Shown: positions 30,720-40,959 of the stretch, one piece after another
How positions within the stretch are numbered: position 1 is the first letter of the stretch
Layout of the letters: every line of letters starts with the position of its first letter
Assembly: GCF_000027225.1 (NCBI RefSeq)
Contig: NC_013892.1
Span: forward strand, 2,170,001 to 2,234,000
DNA length: 64,000 bases
Direction of reading: 5' to 3'
Source of the DNA: Xenorhabdus bovienii SS-2004
GTDB taxonomy: Bacteria; Pseudomonadota; Gammaproteobacteria; Enterobacterales; Enterobacteriaceae
Notes under the pieces: model-generated
Seen by the model: the letters and a program-made list of their open reading frames with translations, nothing else
Databases searched by the model: none
What the model was told of the DNA's origin: nothing
Program-made: the position numbers and the translations under genes

Positions 30720-30773
30720 GCTATCCCGCTAGGTTGCTTTATATGTCATTTTTATGATGCCTTATGGGATAGC
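30720..30773 (+). terminator. inverted repeat after rimJ
   Basis: GCTATCCC and GGGATAGC flank 38 bases and are followed by TTTACATTTTT. It could end rimJ transcription, but the long loop makes this uncertain. Confidence 0.35.
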
Positions 30774-30823
30774 TTTACATTTTTATGCTTAACTCCATAA
30801 GAATACAACTTTAGAACAATACC

Positions 30824-32362
30824 ATGAACTTATTGAAATCACTGGCAGCGGTCAGTTCAATGACGATGTTTTCCCGCGTGCTGGGCTTTATCCGTGATGC
30901 CATTATTGCTCGTATATTTGGCGCAGGAATGGCAACGGATGCTTTTTTTGTTGCGTTTAAATTACCTAACCTGTTACGTCGTATCTTTGCAGAGGGCGCT
31001 TTTTCGCAAGCTTTTGTTCCTATTCTTGCCGAATACAAAAATCAACAAGGGGATGAAGCAACACGTACTTTTATTGCGTACATCTCAGGTATGTTGACAT
31101 TGATTCTGGCTATCGTCTCAGTGATAGGTGTAATTGCTGCACCTTGGATCATCTATGTGACTGCGCCGGGATTTACGGATACACCGGATAAGTTTGTTTT
31201 AACCCGTGATTTACTTAGAATTACGTTTCCTTATATCTTTTTGATTTCGCTGGCTTCTTTGGCTGGTGCAATTCTGAATACCTGGAACCGCTTTTCGGTG
31301 CCTGCTTTTGCCCCGACACTGCTTAATGTCAGTATGATCTTTTTTGCATTGTTTGTGGCTCCCTATTGCAATCCGCCAGTGTTGGCACTGGGTTGGGCAG
31401 TTGTTGCCGGAGGGATTTTGCAATTGGCCTATCAGCTTCCCCATCTGAAAAAGATCGGCATGCTGGTATTGCCGCGGGTTTCTTTCCGTGACAGTGCTGT
31501 ATGGCGGGTTATCCGTCAAATGGGGCCCGCGATTCTGGGGGTATCGGTCAGCCAGATTTCATTAATCATTAATACGATTTTTGCCTCATTTCTGGTTTCA
31601 GGCTCTGTTTCATGGATGTATTACGCTGACCGTTTAATGGAACTGCCTTCTGGTGTACTGGGTGTAGCGTTAGGGACGATTTTGCTGCCTTCACTAGCGA
31701 AAAGTTTTTCCAGTGGTAATCACGAAGAATATCGAAAACTGATGGATTGGGGGCTACGTCTTTGTTTTTTGCTGGCGTTACCCTGTGCAGTTGCTCTCGG
31801 TATTCTCGCGGAGCCTCTGACGGTATCATTATTTCAATATGGTCACTTTTCTGCTTTTGATGCTGAGATGACTCAGCGGGCGTTAATTGCCTATTGTTTT
31901 GGCTTGATGGGATTGATTGTGGTTAAAGTTCTCGCCCCGGGTTTCTATTCCCGTCAGGATATTAAAACACCGGTAAAAATTGCTATCGCTACTTTAATCC
32001 TAACCCAGTTGATGAACTTAGCCTTTATTGGCCCGTTGAAACATGCAGGTCTGGCGCTTTCTATTGGTCTGGCTGCCTGCTTCAATGCCAGCATGCTTTA
32101 TTGGCAACTGCGTAAGCGTGATATTTTCACACCTTTGGCGGGATGGGGAATATTTCTGTTTAAATTGGTGGTGGCAATTGCTGTGATGGTCGGGGTACTG
32201 CTGGCAGTATTGTGGGTTATGCCAGCATGGGAACAGGGCAATATGGCAATGCGCCTACTACGCTTAATGGGCGTAGTGATTGCGGGAGCAGGTAGTTATT
32301 TTGCAGCTCTGGCCTTGATGGGATTTAGGCTAAAAGATTTTGCCCAAAGGGGATTGCAGTGA
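30824..32362 (+). CDS. murJ: lipid II flippase MurJ
   Basis: MurJ (MviN) moves lipid II across the inner membrane for peptidoglycan synthesis. The 512 residues form 14 predicted helices, with '[20 protein letters not shown]' and '[21 protein letters not shown]' holding the conserved Arg residues of the cavity. Length equals the E. coli protein (511). The region after it has been hit by an IS element. Identification is secure. Confidence 0.97.
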   Translation: MNLLKSLAAVSSMTMFSRVLGFIRDAIIARIFGAGMATDAFFVAFKLPNLLRRIFAEGAFSQAFVPILAEYKNQQGDEATRTFIAYISGMLTLILAIVSVIGVIAAPWIIYVTAPGFTDTPDKFVLTRDLLRITFPYIFLISLASLAGAILNTWNRFSVPAFAPTLLNVSMIFFALFVAPYCNPPVLALGWAVVAGGILQLAYQLPHLKKIGMLVLPRVSFRDSAVWRVIRQMGPAILGVSVSQISLIINTIFASFLVSGSVSWMYYADRLMELPSGVLGVALGTILLPSLAKSFSSGNHEEYRKLMDWGLRLCFLLALPCAVALGILAEPLTVSLFQYGHFSAFDAEMTQRALIAYCFGLMGLIVVKVLAPGFYSRQDIKTPVKIAIATLILTQLMNLAFIGPLKHAGLALSIGLAACFNASMLYWQLRKRDIFTPLAGWGIFLFKLVVAIAVMVGVLLAVLWVMPAWEQGNMAMRLLRLMGVVIAGAGSYFAALALMGFRLKDFAQRGLQ

Positions 32363-32394
32363 TTCCCTGATTAATAAATAATTTCATTTAATAC

Positions 32395-32421
32395 AACCGT
32401 CCAAGCTTTTATTGGGCGGTT
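32395..32421 (+). terminator. stem-loop after murJ, abutted by the IS element
   Basis: AACCGTCCAA pairs with TTGGGCGGTT (one G-T pair) around a short loop, 33 bases after the murJ stop. The IS boundary begins within about seven bases. T-rich DNA that could be the original tail (ATTTTTATTTTTC) is now on the far side of the IS at 33768-33780. Confidence 0.6.
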
Positions 32422-32489
32422 AATGAGATGGTCCCCACCACCCTGTGAGCGGTATGCTGGCAGGGTGTTTCTTTCAGGAGAAGACCATC

Positions 32490-33494
32490 ATGCAAAACGT
32501 TACGCTTATTGGTATTGATCTCGGCAAACATTCTTTCCACGTTCACTGTCAGGACAAATCAGGAAAGGCCCTGCTGCGTAAAAAATTTACCCGCGCCAGA
32601 CTGATGGAGTTTTTAGCGGGATCGCCATCAGCGACTGTTGTAATGGAAGCCTGCGCCGGTGCTCACTTTATGGCTCGCCGGATCGCTGCTTTTGGTCACG
32701 AAGCGAAGCTGATTTCTCCACAATTTGTTCGTCCTTTTGTAAAGAGCAACAAGAACGATTTTGTGGATGCTGAAGCCATATGCGAAGCTGCATCTCGTCC
32801 CTCCATGCGATTTGTGCAACCACGAACAGAGGCGCAACAAGCTATGCGCGCCCTGCATCGGGTCAGAGAATCACTGGTCAGAGACAGGGTTAAAACCACT
32901 AATCAGATGCACGCTTTTTTACTGGAATTTGGCATCAGTATGCCGATCGGAACCGCCGTGATAAAAAGACTTTCAACCGTCTTGGCAGAGAACGAACTTC
33001 CTCCCTATCTGGCACAGTTGCTGATGCGCTTACATGCCCATTATCTTTATCTTGTCGAACAGCTCACCGAGCTTGAGACGGCACTGGAGCAGGAGCTGAG
33101 ACGTGATGAAACAGGACAGCGTCTTCAGACAATACTGGGCGTGGGTCCGATAACTGCCAGCGTCTTATCATCGCAGCTGGGCGATGGTAAGCAGTATGGC
33201 TGTAGCCGGGATTTTGCTGCTTCAACCGGTCTGGTACCACGCCAGTACAGCACGGGTGGCAAAAATACGCTTTTAGGGATAAGTAAACGCGGAGACAAAA
33301 ATCTGCGACGGTTACTTGTCCAGTGCGCCAGAGTCTTTATCCAGAGAATCGATTATCAGTCAGGAAGGCTGGCTGAATGGGTAAAGGCTCAGCTTGAGCG
33401 AAAACACTCAAATGTTGTGGCCTGTGCGCTGGCCAACAAATTAGCCCGGATAGCCTGGGCAATCACAACACGGCAAACTGTGTTCGAAAGGTAA
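32490..33494 (+). CDS. IS110-family (IS1111-like) transposase
   Basis: The 334-residue protein starts at ATG 32490 with CAGGAG upstream; a longer in-frame start at 32445 is unlikely. The N-terminal DEDD RuvC-like domain shows 'IGIDLGKHSFHVH' (Asp10), 'VVMEACAGAHF' and 'KNDFVDAEAICEA'. The C-terminal Tnp domain has 'ILGVGPITASVLSSQLGD' and the catalytic-serine region 'FAASTGLVPRQYSTGGK'. No stop or frameshift is present, so the enzyme is probably active. In the family it works with an element-encoded guide RNA to choose the target. Confidence 0.93.
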   Translation: MQNVTLIGIDLGKHSFHVHCQDKSGKALLRKKFTRARLMEFLAGSPSATVVMEACAGAHFMARRIAAFGHEAKLISPQFVRPFVKSNKNDFVDAEAICEAASRPSMRFVQPRTEAQQAMRALHRVRESLVRDRVKTTNQMHAFLLEFGISMPIGTAVIKRLSTVLAENELPPYLAQLLMRLHAHYLYLVEQLTELETALEQELRRDETGQRLQTILGVGPITASVLSSQLGDGKQYGCSRDFAASTGLVPRQYSTGGKNTLLGISKRGDKNLRRLLVQCARVFIQRIDYQSGRLAEWVKAQLERKHSNVVACALANKLARIAWAITTRQTVFER

Positions 33495-33753
33495 CGACGA
33501 CGCCAGTCTGACTGGCAGGTTAATCGTTAATTAAAGCAGTTCCCAATCTGGTTTTGCGAAGACTGATTATTGATGACATGAACGGCTTATCGACCTGATG
33601 GAATCCTGACATAAAAAATGGCTCTCTGAAGCCGTGCGGTTTTTTAGGCTTATCAGGTGCGGAACTCATCGAGGCGCGGGCATCCCTGCCCATAGTGACG
33701 CCGGATAGATTTAAGCAAGCCAACATCAATCAAAAATCAGTGTTGCAAAAAAG
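33495..33753 (+). ncRNA. candidate guide (bridge/seek) RNA region of the IS element
   Basis: This gene-free right end contains nested inverted repeats: GCCAGT/ACTGGC at 33502-33516, ACCTGAT/ATCAGGT at 33593-33599 and 33652-33658 enclosing further pairing, and GGGCA-TCC-CTGCCC near 33678-33691. Known IS1111-group elements place their targeting RNA here. The assignment is inferred from position and structure; RNA ends and target-binding loops were not determined. Confidence 0.5.
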
Positions 33754-33765
33754 GTGGGGACCATA

Positions 33766-34145
33766 GATTTTTATTTTTCTTATTGTTTGTAATTTATTGT
33801 TTAATATGTTTTTAAATTATTATCTTAATAGTTTTATATTGTAAATTTTAATTAAAATAATAAATTATATATTATAAAAAATAAATTAATAAGTTTTTTG
33901 CGAATCTCTTGTTATTGTTTATAATAACTTACAACCGTAAAATTGGTTATTAATAATTAAACTCAATGATATTCTATTTTAAAATTAATACAGCTATAAT
34001 AAGTTGGAATAATATAATAGCCAAGTATTTCTCTATAATAATCGCCTCTGTTTTTATATATCTCCATAATTAAATATAAACTGTAATTCCAGTTAAATAT
34101 TATTTATATGGTAGATGATAAAACGCTAACAGAGGTGAAAAAAGG
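33766..34145. other. very AT-rich gene-free region
   Basis: About 380 bases consisting almost entirely of A/T runs with few G or C bases, right of the IS element and left of the argS terminator. No reading frame or RNA gene is credible. It resembles H-NS-type silenced or decayed DNA. Confidence 0.6.
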
Positions 34146-34180
34146 AAAAAACCAGCGTAATAAAATAATATCACGCCAGT
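34146..34180 (-). terminator. argS terminator
   Basis: Read leftward, CTGGCGTGATA pairs with TATTACGCTGG (three G-U pairs) and is followed by TTTTTTCC, 23 bases after the argS stop. Confidence 0.75.
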
Positions 34181-34201
34181 TTTCAGCTTTGTGGAGGGTT
34201 A

Positions 34202-35932
34202 TTACATCCGTTCTACAGTCTGGATACCCAGAGTATCCAGACCTTGCTTCAAAGTTTTCGCTGTCAGCAGAGCTAACTTCAGGCGGCTCTGGCGCAGCTC
34301 TTCGCTATCGGCATTCAGGATAGGGCAGTGCTCATAGAAACCAGAAAACAGACCGGCGAGATCGTACAGGTATGCACACATAACATGTGGCGTACCTTCA
34401 CGGGCGACAGTAGTGATCGTTTCTTCAAACTGCAACAGGCGGGTTGCCAATGCCTGCTCGCGTTCTTCATTCAGCATCACCGGCAGTGTCAGGTTGTTTT
34501 CATCGATATCTGCACGTTTAAAGATAGATGACACACGTGTATAGGCATATTGCATATAAGGTGCCGTGTTGCCTTCAAAGGCCAGCATATTATCCCAGTC
34601 GAAAACATAGTCTGTAGTACGGCTCTTGGAAAGATCTGCATATTTCACCGCGCCAATCCCTACCGCTTCCACGATTTTTTTCAGTTCATCTTCTGGCATA
34701 TCTGGGTTTTTCTCACGAATGAGGGTATCTGCACGCTCAATCGCTTCATCCAGCAAGTCGGACAGTCTTACTGTACCACCGGCACGGGTTTTGAATGGTT
34801 TACCATCTTTGCCCAGCATCATGCCGAACATGTGGTGTTCGAGTAACATAGATGCTGGAATATAACCCGTTTTCCGTATAATTGCCCAAGCTTGCATCAG
34901 GTGCTGGTGCTGACGTGAGTCGGTGTAGTAAAGCACACGGCTGGCATTCAGGGTTTCATGACGGTATTTGGCACAGGCTATATCCGTCGTGGTGTAAAGA
35001 TAGCCACCATCTTTTTTCTGGATGATAACGCCCATGGGTTCGCCTTCTTTATTCTTGAATTCATCAAGGTAAACCACTGTCGCACCATCACTCTTAACGG
35101 CGATCCCACGTTGTTTCAGATCTGCAACGATACCCGGTAGCATATCGTTATACAGGCTTTCACCCATAACGTCTTTTTCTGTCAATGTGACATTCAGGCG
35201 GTTATAAGTTTGCTGATTCTGGGACATGGTGATATCTACCAGCTTACGCCACATTTCACGGCAATATTCATCACCGCCTTGCAGTTTGACGACGTAGTTA
35301 CGAGCGCGGATAGCAAACTCTTCATCTTCATCGTAATGTTTCTTTGCTTCGCGATAGAAAGCTTCTAAATCTGCTAATGCCATGTCATTGGCATCTTCGT
35401 TCTGGATCTTTTCCAGATAGGCGATTAGCATCCCGAACTGGGTTCCCCAATCACCAACGTGGTTGGCTCGAATGACTTTATGCCCAAGAAATTCAAGGGT
35501 ACGTGCCGCAGCATCACCAATGATGGTTGAACGCAGGTGCCCAACATGCATCTGTTTGGCGACATTGGGAGCAGAATAATCGATAACGATGGTTTGCGGT
35601 TCCACAGGGGTGATACCGAGCTTTTCATCTTTCAGGGCAGTTTCTATATTTGCTGCAATCCACGCTTTATCAAGAAAAATATTGATAAAACCCGGGCCTG
35701 CAATTTCAATTTTGCTGGCAATTCCTTGCAGATCCAGTTGGCTGATGACTTTTTCTGCCAATTGTCGAGGAGGCATTCCCACCTTTTTAGCAGCTGCCAT
35801 CACACCATTCGCTTGATAGTCACCAAATTGTGCTTTTGCAGATTGACGGACGTGAGCTTCACTGTCGGTTGGAGCGCCAGCTTCAATCAGCGCATTGCTG
35901 ATTTTTTCTGAAAGAATAACCTGTATATTCAC
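34202..35932 (-). CDS. argS: arginyl-tRNA synthetase
   Basis: The 576-residue class I synthetase charges tRNA-Arg. The HIGH signature is 'MHVGHLRST' near residue 125. The DALR anticodon domain lies at the C-terminus, ending 'LGIQTVERM', and the N-terminal Add-1 domain is present. The KMSKS signature is replaced by a weak variant, as usual for ArgRS. It is divergent from yecM, as in E. coli, across about 290 bases. Confidence 0.98.
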   Translation of the reverse strand: MNIQVILSEKISNALIEAGAPTDSEAHVRQSAKAQFGDYQANGVMAAAKKVGMPPRQLAEKVISQLDLQGIASKIEIAGPGFINIFLDKAWIAANIETALKDEKLGITPVEPQTIVIDYSAPNVAKQMHVGHLRSTIIGDAAARTLEFLGHKVIRANHVGDWGTQFGMLIAYLEKIQNEDANDMALADLEAFYREAKKHYDEDEEFAIRARNYVVKLQGGDEYCREMWRKLVDITMSQNQQTYNRLNVTLTEKDVMGESLYNDMLPGIVADLKQRGIAVKSDGATVVYLDEFKNKEGEPMGVIIQKKDGGYLYTTTDIACAKYRHETLNASRVLYYTDSRQHQHLMQAWAIIRKTGYIPASMLLEHHMFGMMLGKDGKPFKTRAGGTVRLSDLLDEAIERADTLIREKNPDMPEDELKKIVEAVGIGAVKYADLSKSRTTDYVFDWDNMLAFEGNTAPYMQYAYTRVSSIFKRADIDENNLTLPVMLNEEREQALATRLLQFEETITTVAREGTPHVMCAYLYDLAGLFSGFYEHCPILNADSEELRQSRLKLALLTAKTLKQGLDTLGIQTVERM

Positions 35933-36167
35933 TGTGTTACCTTAAGTTACGCACGAAAGCTTACGCATTTTGGAAATGCAATACTTTTAAGCGTGTGGGT
36001 TATGAGAAAATAATGGGGTTTATACCATATTCGGGGTCCTGCATGCTACCATCAGCCACCTCTGGTGGTGTTACTTTTTGTTTTTAGTCTGTCTTTCAGG
36101 TGATTCGTCGTTATGCCAACTTCAATGAGTCGCTTACTGAGTGATATTTCGGCAAAAATAGACAATT

Positions 36168-36183
36168 TGTGATTTATATCACA
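36168..36183. promoter_or_regulatory. perfect CRP-consensus site upstream of yecM
   Basis: TGTGATTTATATCACA matches TGTGA-N6-TCACA at all ten positions, with AAT/TTA flanks. It ends 42 bases before the yecM start and lies about 235 bases from the argS start. Control of yecM by cAMP-CRP is an inference; the position could give activation or repression. Confidence 0.6.
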
Positions 36184-36225
36184 TTAATGGAACGCAATTT
36201 TTACGGTTTATTTAATGGGGAAGAA

Positions 36226-36780
36226 ATGTCTCATTTTTCAAAAATTTCTGAGTTACAGGATTTAGTGGCTGATTTAGCCGGATTTGAGCAAAAACTTAAG
36301 CAATTTGAAGGGCATCTTGGCTTACACTTCGAACAATATTCAGCAGACCATATTTCCCTGCGTTGTAATGAAAGTAAAATAGCTGATCGTTGGCGTAAGG
36401 GCTTTCTGCAATGTGGTCAGTTAATATCTGAAAGTATCATTAATGGCCGTCCGATCTGCTTATTTGATCTGAACCAGCCAATAGTACTACTTGACTGGAA
36501 AATTGATTGCGTGGAATTGCCTTATCCCAGCCAAAAACACTATGTCCACCAAGGTTGGGAACATGTCGAACTGGTGCTGTCTGTACCACCAGAGCAACTT
36601 ATTTGTGAAGCTAAAAAGTTATTACCTCAACCTTTACCAGATAATTTTCGGATGAAGGAAAGTCATCCGAAAGGAAAAAATGAACGGTTGCCAAACCCGA
36701 CTTTGGCTGTTACTGATGGTGAAATCACGATCAAATATCATCCTTTCTGTATCAGAGAAATTGTCAAAAGTGAGGTATAG
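36226..36780 (+). CDS. yecM: VOC-fold protein YecM
   Basis: The 184-residue protein matches YecM: 'ADHISLRCNESKIADRWRKG', 'SESIINGRPICLFDL', 'GWEHVELVL' and 'NERLPNPTLAVTDG'. It belongs to the VOC superfamily with potential metal ligands His and Glu. The start at 36226 follows a GGGGAAGAA ribosome site; a frame from 36169 would add 19 residues and overlap the CRP site. Function is unknown. It is next to argS, as in E. coli. Confidence 0.9.
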   Translation: MSHFSKISELQDLVADLAGFEQKLKQFEGHLGLHFEQYSADHISLRCNESKIADRWRKGFLQCGQLISESIINGRPICLFDLNQPIVLLDWKIDCVELPYPSQKHYVHQGWEHVELVLSVPPEQLICEAKKLLPQPLPDNFRMKESHPKGKNERLPNPTLAVTDGEITIKYHPFCIREIVKSEV

Positions 36781-36950
36781 CCAGCCGGTAAAAATGACGT
36801 TTTTATCAACTTCCGGTGTAATTATTCATCAACCTCACTTTTACACAGACTTTCTCTGTTAATACGATAGAGCCGCCCCGCACAATTCACCCCGATCAAG
36901 CTTCGCAACGTAACTCGGGTAAGGTATAGTCTGCTTTTTACGGAGAAATC

Positions 36951-37823
36951 ATGCTGATCAACCCATCTATTCGTCTTAACAAATACATTAGCGAGAGCGG
37001 CATCTGTTCTCGTCGCGATGCCGATCGTTACATCGAACAGGGGAATGTTTTTATTAACGGTAAGCGAGCTGCTGTTGGCGATCAGGTATTTGCCGGAGAT
37101 ATAGTGAAAGTTAACGGTCAGCTTATCGAGCCGCGTGATGAAGAAGACCTAGTGCTTATTGCGCTGAATAAGCCCGTTGGCATCATCACTACGATGGAAG
37201 ATAGTGAGCGGGATAACATCAGTGATTTCGTTAACCACAGCAAGCGTGTCTTTCCGATCGGGCGTCTGGATAAGGATTCCCAGGGACTGATTTTTCTGAC
37301 TAATCACGGCGATCTGGTCAATAAGATTCTTCGTGCCGGAAATAATCACGAAAAAGAGTACGTGGTAACAGTTAACAAACCGGTGACCGATGAGTTTATT
37401 CAGGGCATGAGCGCAGGTGTGCCGATGCTGGGAACGGTGACCAAAAAATGTAAAGTGCAGAAAGAAGCTTCTTTTGTGTTTCGTATCACGCTGGTGCAGG
37501 GGCTTAACCGCCAGATTCGCCGCATGTGTAAACACTTTGGCTATGAAGTTACTAGGCTTGAGCGTACGCGCATCATGAACGTCAACTTGAAAGGACTGCC
37601 ACAGGGCGAGTGGCGAGATTTGACCGACGACGAACTGATCGAGTTATTTAAGCTGATTGAAAACTCATCGTCCGAAGAAAAATCGGCGAAAAAAGCGCAG
37701 ACTAAGCACGTTACAGCTAAAAAAACGGGCTTTAACGAGCCGAAAAACGCCGAAAAATCAGACGGCAACTCGGCTTCCCGTAAGCGCTTTACCCAGTCTG
37801 GGCGTAAGAAAAAGGGGCGCTGA
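36951..37823 (+). CDS. rluF: 23S rRNA pseudouridine(2604) synthase RluF
   Basis: The 290-residue protein has an N-terminal S4 domain ('[20 protein letters not shown]') and the RsuA/RluB-type catalytic domain, with catalytic Asp in '[16 protein letters not shown]' and '[15 protein letters not shown]'. A lysine-rich tail ('SGRKKKGR') matches E. coli RluF. Codons look more GC-rich than neighbours, and a broken IS4 element lies just downstream, so the locus may have been acquired or moved (inference). In E. coli rluF is far from yecM. Confidence 0.95.
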   Translation: MLINPSIRLNKYISESGICSRRDADRYIEQGNVFINGKRAAVGDQVFAGDIVKVNGQLIEPRDEEDLVLIALNKPVGIITTMEDSERDNISDFVNHSKRVFPIGRLDKDSQGLIFLTNHGDLVNKILRAGNNHEKEYVVTVNKPVTDEFIQGMSAGVPMLGTVTKKCKVQKEASFVFRITLVQGLNRQIRRMCKHFGYEVTRLERTRIMNVNLKGLPQGEWRDLTDDELIELFKLIENSSSEEKSAKKAQTKHVTAKKTGFNEPKNAEKSDGNSASRKRFTQSGRKKKGR

Positions 37824-37974
37824 GCCGGGATAATTCTTGTCAGCTGCTGGATCTAGCAACTATTTTATCTGCCCACAATAGCCTTTTCATCAAGGGGACA
37901 ATCCTCCCCTTTAACCCATTGATAGTACTCAAAAACAGGTTTCCGACCATGCCCTTTGGAGAAGAGTTTCTATT

Positions 37975-38260
37975 ATTGGTCATAGCCAGTAAACAGTCCT
38001 GTGGTTAATGTCTTTTTCCTAGTCGCAAATCCTTGCCAGTTTGTGTGTGATGTTAACTCTTTGAACAGTCGCTCTACCTGCCAGCGGCAACGATAAATCT
38101 ATGATGTCATTGCCCGTAAATTCCTCTACAGACAAGTTAGTCAGCCAAAGGCAGAAGCGTTTTTCTTCAGCAAATCATCGACGGATAAGGCGAAATTCAT
38201 CGCCATTTCGCCGACAAATCAGATCCAGTACTTCGGAACGATGAGTCCTGCGCGTAACGG
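37975..38260 (-). pseudogene. IS4-family transposase remnant
   Basis: Read leftward, conceptual pieces include 'RFCLWLTNLSVEEFTGNDIID' and, one frame over, 'YRCRWQVERLFKELTSHTN' then 'WQGFATRKKT'. This is the YR-W-E-LFKE C-terminal catalytic signature of IS4-type DDE transposases. A frameshift falls in the middle, near 38098, and both ends are lost. The rest of the 37824-38366 gap holds no other gene that I can support. Confidence 0.75.
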
Positions 38261-38366
38261 ATTTTAAAGGGGTATCTGACAATCATTGAGATCATAACCC
38301 CTTGTATTTATATGGTATAAAAAATCATTATCATATTTTCAATTTTTATATTGCTAATCTGGATTA

Positions 38367-39152
38367 TCAGTTTTTCGCCTTACACGTCAAACTTAATGCA
38401 AACAATGCTGCCGAGCAGAGCACAACAGAAGGTCCGGCGGGGGTATTATAAAATGCCGATAAAGTTAATCCTCCCGTGACAGCAAGCATACCAACAGCAA
38501 TAGCAAAAACTGCCATGTGCTCTGGTGTACGGGAAAATCGACGGGCAGTGGCCGCCGGGATAATTAATAGAGAAGTGATGATCAATGCCCCGACAAATTT
38601 CATCGCCAATCCAATGGTCAAAGCTGTAACCAGCATTAAAAGCACACGTAAGCGCTGGATTTTGATGCCATCAACAAATGCTAAATCCTGACTGACCGTC
38701 ATCGACAGCAAAGCACGCCATTGCCATGTCAGCAACCCAGCAACAATGGCAACACCCGCTGCAATCAGCCAGAGATCTTCATAAGTGACAGACAGCAGAT
38801 CACCAAATAAATATGCCATCATATCGACTCGGATATTGGTCATAAAGCTGACGACTACCAATCCCAGAGATAGCGCACTGTGCGCCATAATACCCAGCAG
38901 AGTATCGACCGCTAATTGTGGGCGTTTTTCCAGCCAGACTAAAATCATTGCCAATATCAACGTAACAGCAATAACGGCATAAAACGGATTAACGTCTAGT
39001 AAAAAACCGAATGCCACGCCGAGCAATGAAGCGTGTGCCAGAGTATCACCAAAATAAGACATTCTCCGCCAAACAACAAAAGAGCCGAGCGGCCCTGCGG
39101 CGATGGTCAATAAAATGCCAGCCAGCCAGCCTGGAAGTAATAACTCAATCAT
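38367..39152 (-). CDS. znuB: zinc ABC transporter permease ZnuB
   Basis: The 261-residue integral membrane protein has about eight helices. It starts '[20 protein letters not shown]', and '[20 protein letters not shown]' is the metal-ABC permease signature, with '[15 protein letters not shown]' further on. It overlaps znuC by four bases (ATGA), giving translational coupling. It forms the channel for Zn(II) delivered by ZnuA. Confidence 0.97.
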   Translation of the reverse strand: MIELLLPGWLAGILLTIAAGPLGSFVVWRRMSYFGDTLAHASLLGVAFGFLLDVNPFYAVIAVTLILAMILVWLEKRPQLAVDTLLGIMAHSALSLGLVVVSFMTNIRVDMMAYLFGDLLSVTYEDLWLIAAGVAIVAGLLTWQWRALLSMTVSQDLAFVDGIKIQRLRVLLMLVTALTIGLAMKFVGALIITSLLIIPAATARRFSRTPEHMAVFAIAVGMLAVTGGLTLSAFYNTPAGPSVVLCSAALFALSLTCKAKN

Positions 39153-39907
39153 CGACGTGGCTCCCCACCGTTTTTCAAAATAATTTTTCCTCTCAGATCA
39201 TGTTGATGATTGTGGTGATGGCGGTAGACCGCCAGTTGCTCTGCACCATGGCGGCCAAACATTGCGATGAATTCTGGATGCATAGACACCACTTCAGGTG
39301 TGCCAGAACAGCAAATGTGTTGATTAAGGCATAAAACCTCATCTGTTTTCGCCATCACCAAGTGCAAATCATGGGATACCATAAACACGGCGCAATTAAG
39401 TTCTGTTCTGATTTGATTGATCAAATCGTAAAGCGCCAGTTGGCCATTCACATCGACACCTTGTGTTGGTTCATCAAGCACCAGAAGCTGAGGATGATTG
39501 AGCAAGGCTCTGGCGAGTAAAACCCGTTGGGTTTCTCCTCCTGACAATTTCTGCATGGGTTGCTGTAATAAATGTTCAGCATTGACACGCTTTAATACGG
39601 GCATGATGTCTGCTGATTTAACATTTGGCCTTAGCATCATGAAACGTTTAACCGTTAAGGGCAGGGTAGGATCAAGGCTGATTTTTTGTGGGACGTAACC
39701 GATTTTCAGTGGATGACTGTGTTCGATAGTTCCAGAAGTTGGTTGAATCAAGCCCAGAACAACGCGAACCAGTGTTGATTTGCCCGCACCATTTGGGCCG
39801 ATTAACGTTAGGATCTTGCCTTGTCTAAGACTGAAAGTGATATTGTTTAATACCTTGCGGCTACCAAATTCGACCGTAATGTTTTTTAGGGTGATCATAA
39901 TGGACAT
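39149..39907 (-). CDS. znuC: zinc ABC transporter ATP-binding protein ZnuC
   Basis: ZnuC powers ZnuB. With ATG at 39905-39907 it is 252 residues. Walker A 'GPNGAGKST' is at 37-45, the signature is 'LSGGETQR', Walker B is '[12 protein letters not shown]', and the switch His is in 'VSHDLHLV'. The His-rich C-terminal '[10 protein letters not shown]' is typical of ZnuC. An upstream in-frame start at 39964 would run through the Zur operator and is rejected. Confidence 0.97.
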   Translation of the reverse strand: MSIMITLKNITVEFGSRKVLNNITFSLRQGKILTLIGPNGAGKSTLVRVVLGLIQPTSGTIEHSHPLKIGYVPQKISLDPTLPLTVKRFMMLRPNVKSADIMPVLKRVNAEHLLQQPMQKLSGGETQRVLLARALLNHPQLLVLDEPTQGVDVNGQLALYDLINQIRTELNCAVFMVSHDLHLVMAKTDEVLCLNQHICCSGTPEVVSMHPEFIAMFGRHGAEQLAVYRHHHNHQHDLRGKIILKNGGEPRR

Positions 39908-39935
39908 GCTAAAAGAGTCTTGCAGAATCATTGAG

Positions 39936-39952
39936 ATGTTATAATATAACAT
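39936..39952. promoter_or_regulatory. Zur operator between znuCB and znuA
   Basis: ATGTTATAATATAACAT is a perfect 17-bp palindrome and agrees with the enterobacterial Zur box (core TGTTATAATATAACA). It lies between the divergent znuA and znuC starts (31 and 29 bases away), so a single Zur dimer pair can repress both when zinc is plentiful. Confidence 0.9.
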
Positions 39953-39982
39953 TTTACAATTCAATGCATGGAATATTAATAT

Positions 39983-40939
39983 ATGTTACACAAACCACAG
40001 AAAGACGCGCATAAATTTTTTCGCAAAATAGTGTTGGCTACTGCGCTAATGACAGGGGTAAATTACTCTGCGCAGGCCGATGTTGTCACATCTATCCGTC
40101 CGCTGGGTTTTATTGTTGCCGCTATTGCTGATGGTGTAACAGACACTCAGGTATTGCTGCCTGACGGTGCGTCTCCACATGATTATGCGTTAAGACCTTC
40201 CGATATCCGTAAGATTAATCAGGCCGATTTGGTTATTTGGATCGGTCCGGATATGGAAACATTTCTGGCGAAGCCGATAACCAAAATTGCGCAGAACAAA
40301 CAGTTGGCGCTTGCTCAATTATCCACCATTAAACCATTGCTATTGAAAAACAATGAAGATGAAAATGATTTAGAAGAATCGAGTCAGCCTAAACATGACG
40401 CTGATCACGAACATCACCATCACGGTGAATATAATATGCATATCTGGCTTTCTCCGGAGATTGCGAAGCAGGTGGCTCAGGCAATTTATATTCAACTTGT
40501 TGAGCAGTATCCGCAACAAAAGCAGCAATTAGAAGTAAACCTACGTAAATTCAATGGACAGCTTGTACAAACTGACAAAAATATTGCTAGTATTCTAAAA
40601 CCTGTGCGAGGGAAGGGATATTTCGTTTTTCATGACGCTTACGGTTATTTTGAAAAACATTACAAGTTGGCCCCATTAGGTGTGTTCACGGTTAATCCTG
40701 AGATACAGCCCGGCGCACAGAAATTACATTATATACGAACACAATTAGTTGAGCAGAAAGCCACATGTATTTTTGCTGAACCTCAATTCAGGCCAGCCGT
40801 TATTCACACAGTAGCAAAAGGTACTGATGTACGTACGGGAACACTAGACCCATTGGGAAGTGGCATAGTATTAAATAAAGACAGCTATATGAAATTTATA
40901 ACTCAGTTGTCTGAACAATACGCGAGCTGCCTGAATTAG
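39983..40939 (+). CDS. znuA: zinc-binding periplasmic protein ZnuA
   Basis: The 318-residue precursor has an N-terminal signal sequence cut near 'YSAQA'. Zinc ligands expected in the cluster A-I family are seen: '[13 protein letters not shown]', 'NMHIWLSPE' and '[10 protein letters not shown]'. The histidine-rich flexible loop '[13 protein letters not shown]' is specific to zinc (not manganese) binders. It is divergent from znuCB across the Zur box. Confidence 0.96.
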   Translation: MLHKPQKDAHKFFRKIVLATALMTGVNYSAQADVVTSIRPLGFIVAAIADGVTDTQVLLPDGASPHDYALRPSDIRKINQADLVIWIGPDMETFLAKPITKIAQNKQLALAQLSTIKPLLLKNNEDENDLEESSQPKHDADHEHHHHGEYNMHIWLSPEIAKQVAQAIYIQLVEQYPQQKQQLEVNLRKFNGQLVQTDKNIASILKPVRGKGYFVFHDAYGYFEKHYKLAPLGVFTVNPEIQPGAQKLHYIRTQLVEQKATCIFAEPQFRPAVIHTVAKGTDVRTGTLDPLGSGIVLNKDSYMKFITQLSEQYASCLN

Positions 40940-40959
40940 TACAATAAGGAACTTTATTA

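Larger units (their letters stand above)
32428..33765 (+). mobile_element. IS110-superfamily insertion sequence, IS1111-like layout, apparently intact
   Basis: The boundaries are set by a 12-bp inverted repeat, ATGGTCCCCACC at 32428-32439 and its complement at 33754-33765. One transposase gene lies 51 bases from the left repeat, and about 260 non-coding bases follow it. IS1111-group elements have subterminal repeats and carry their guide RNA after the transposase gene, which this layout fits. The exact ends may extend a few bases outside the repeats. It sits just downstream of the murJ stem-loop. Confidence 0.85.

Noticed and set aside
33520..33729. 69-residue frame in the IS right end
   Set aside because: It overlaps the structured non-coding end, has no ribosome site and no IS110-family counterpart.
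34108..34323. 71-residue plus-strand frame
   Set aside because: It runs from AT-rich spacer into the antisense of argS and crosses the argS terminator.
38314..38336. Fur-box-like AATCATTATCATATT
   Set aside because: It lies downstream of znuB with no promoter to control, and only part of the consensus matches.
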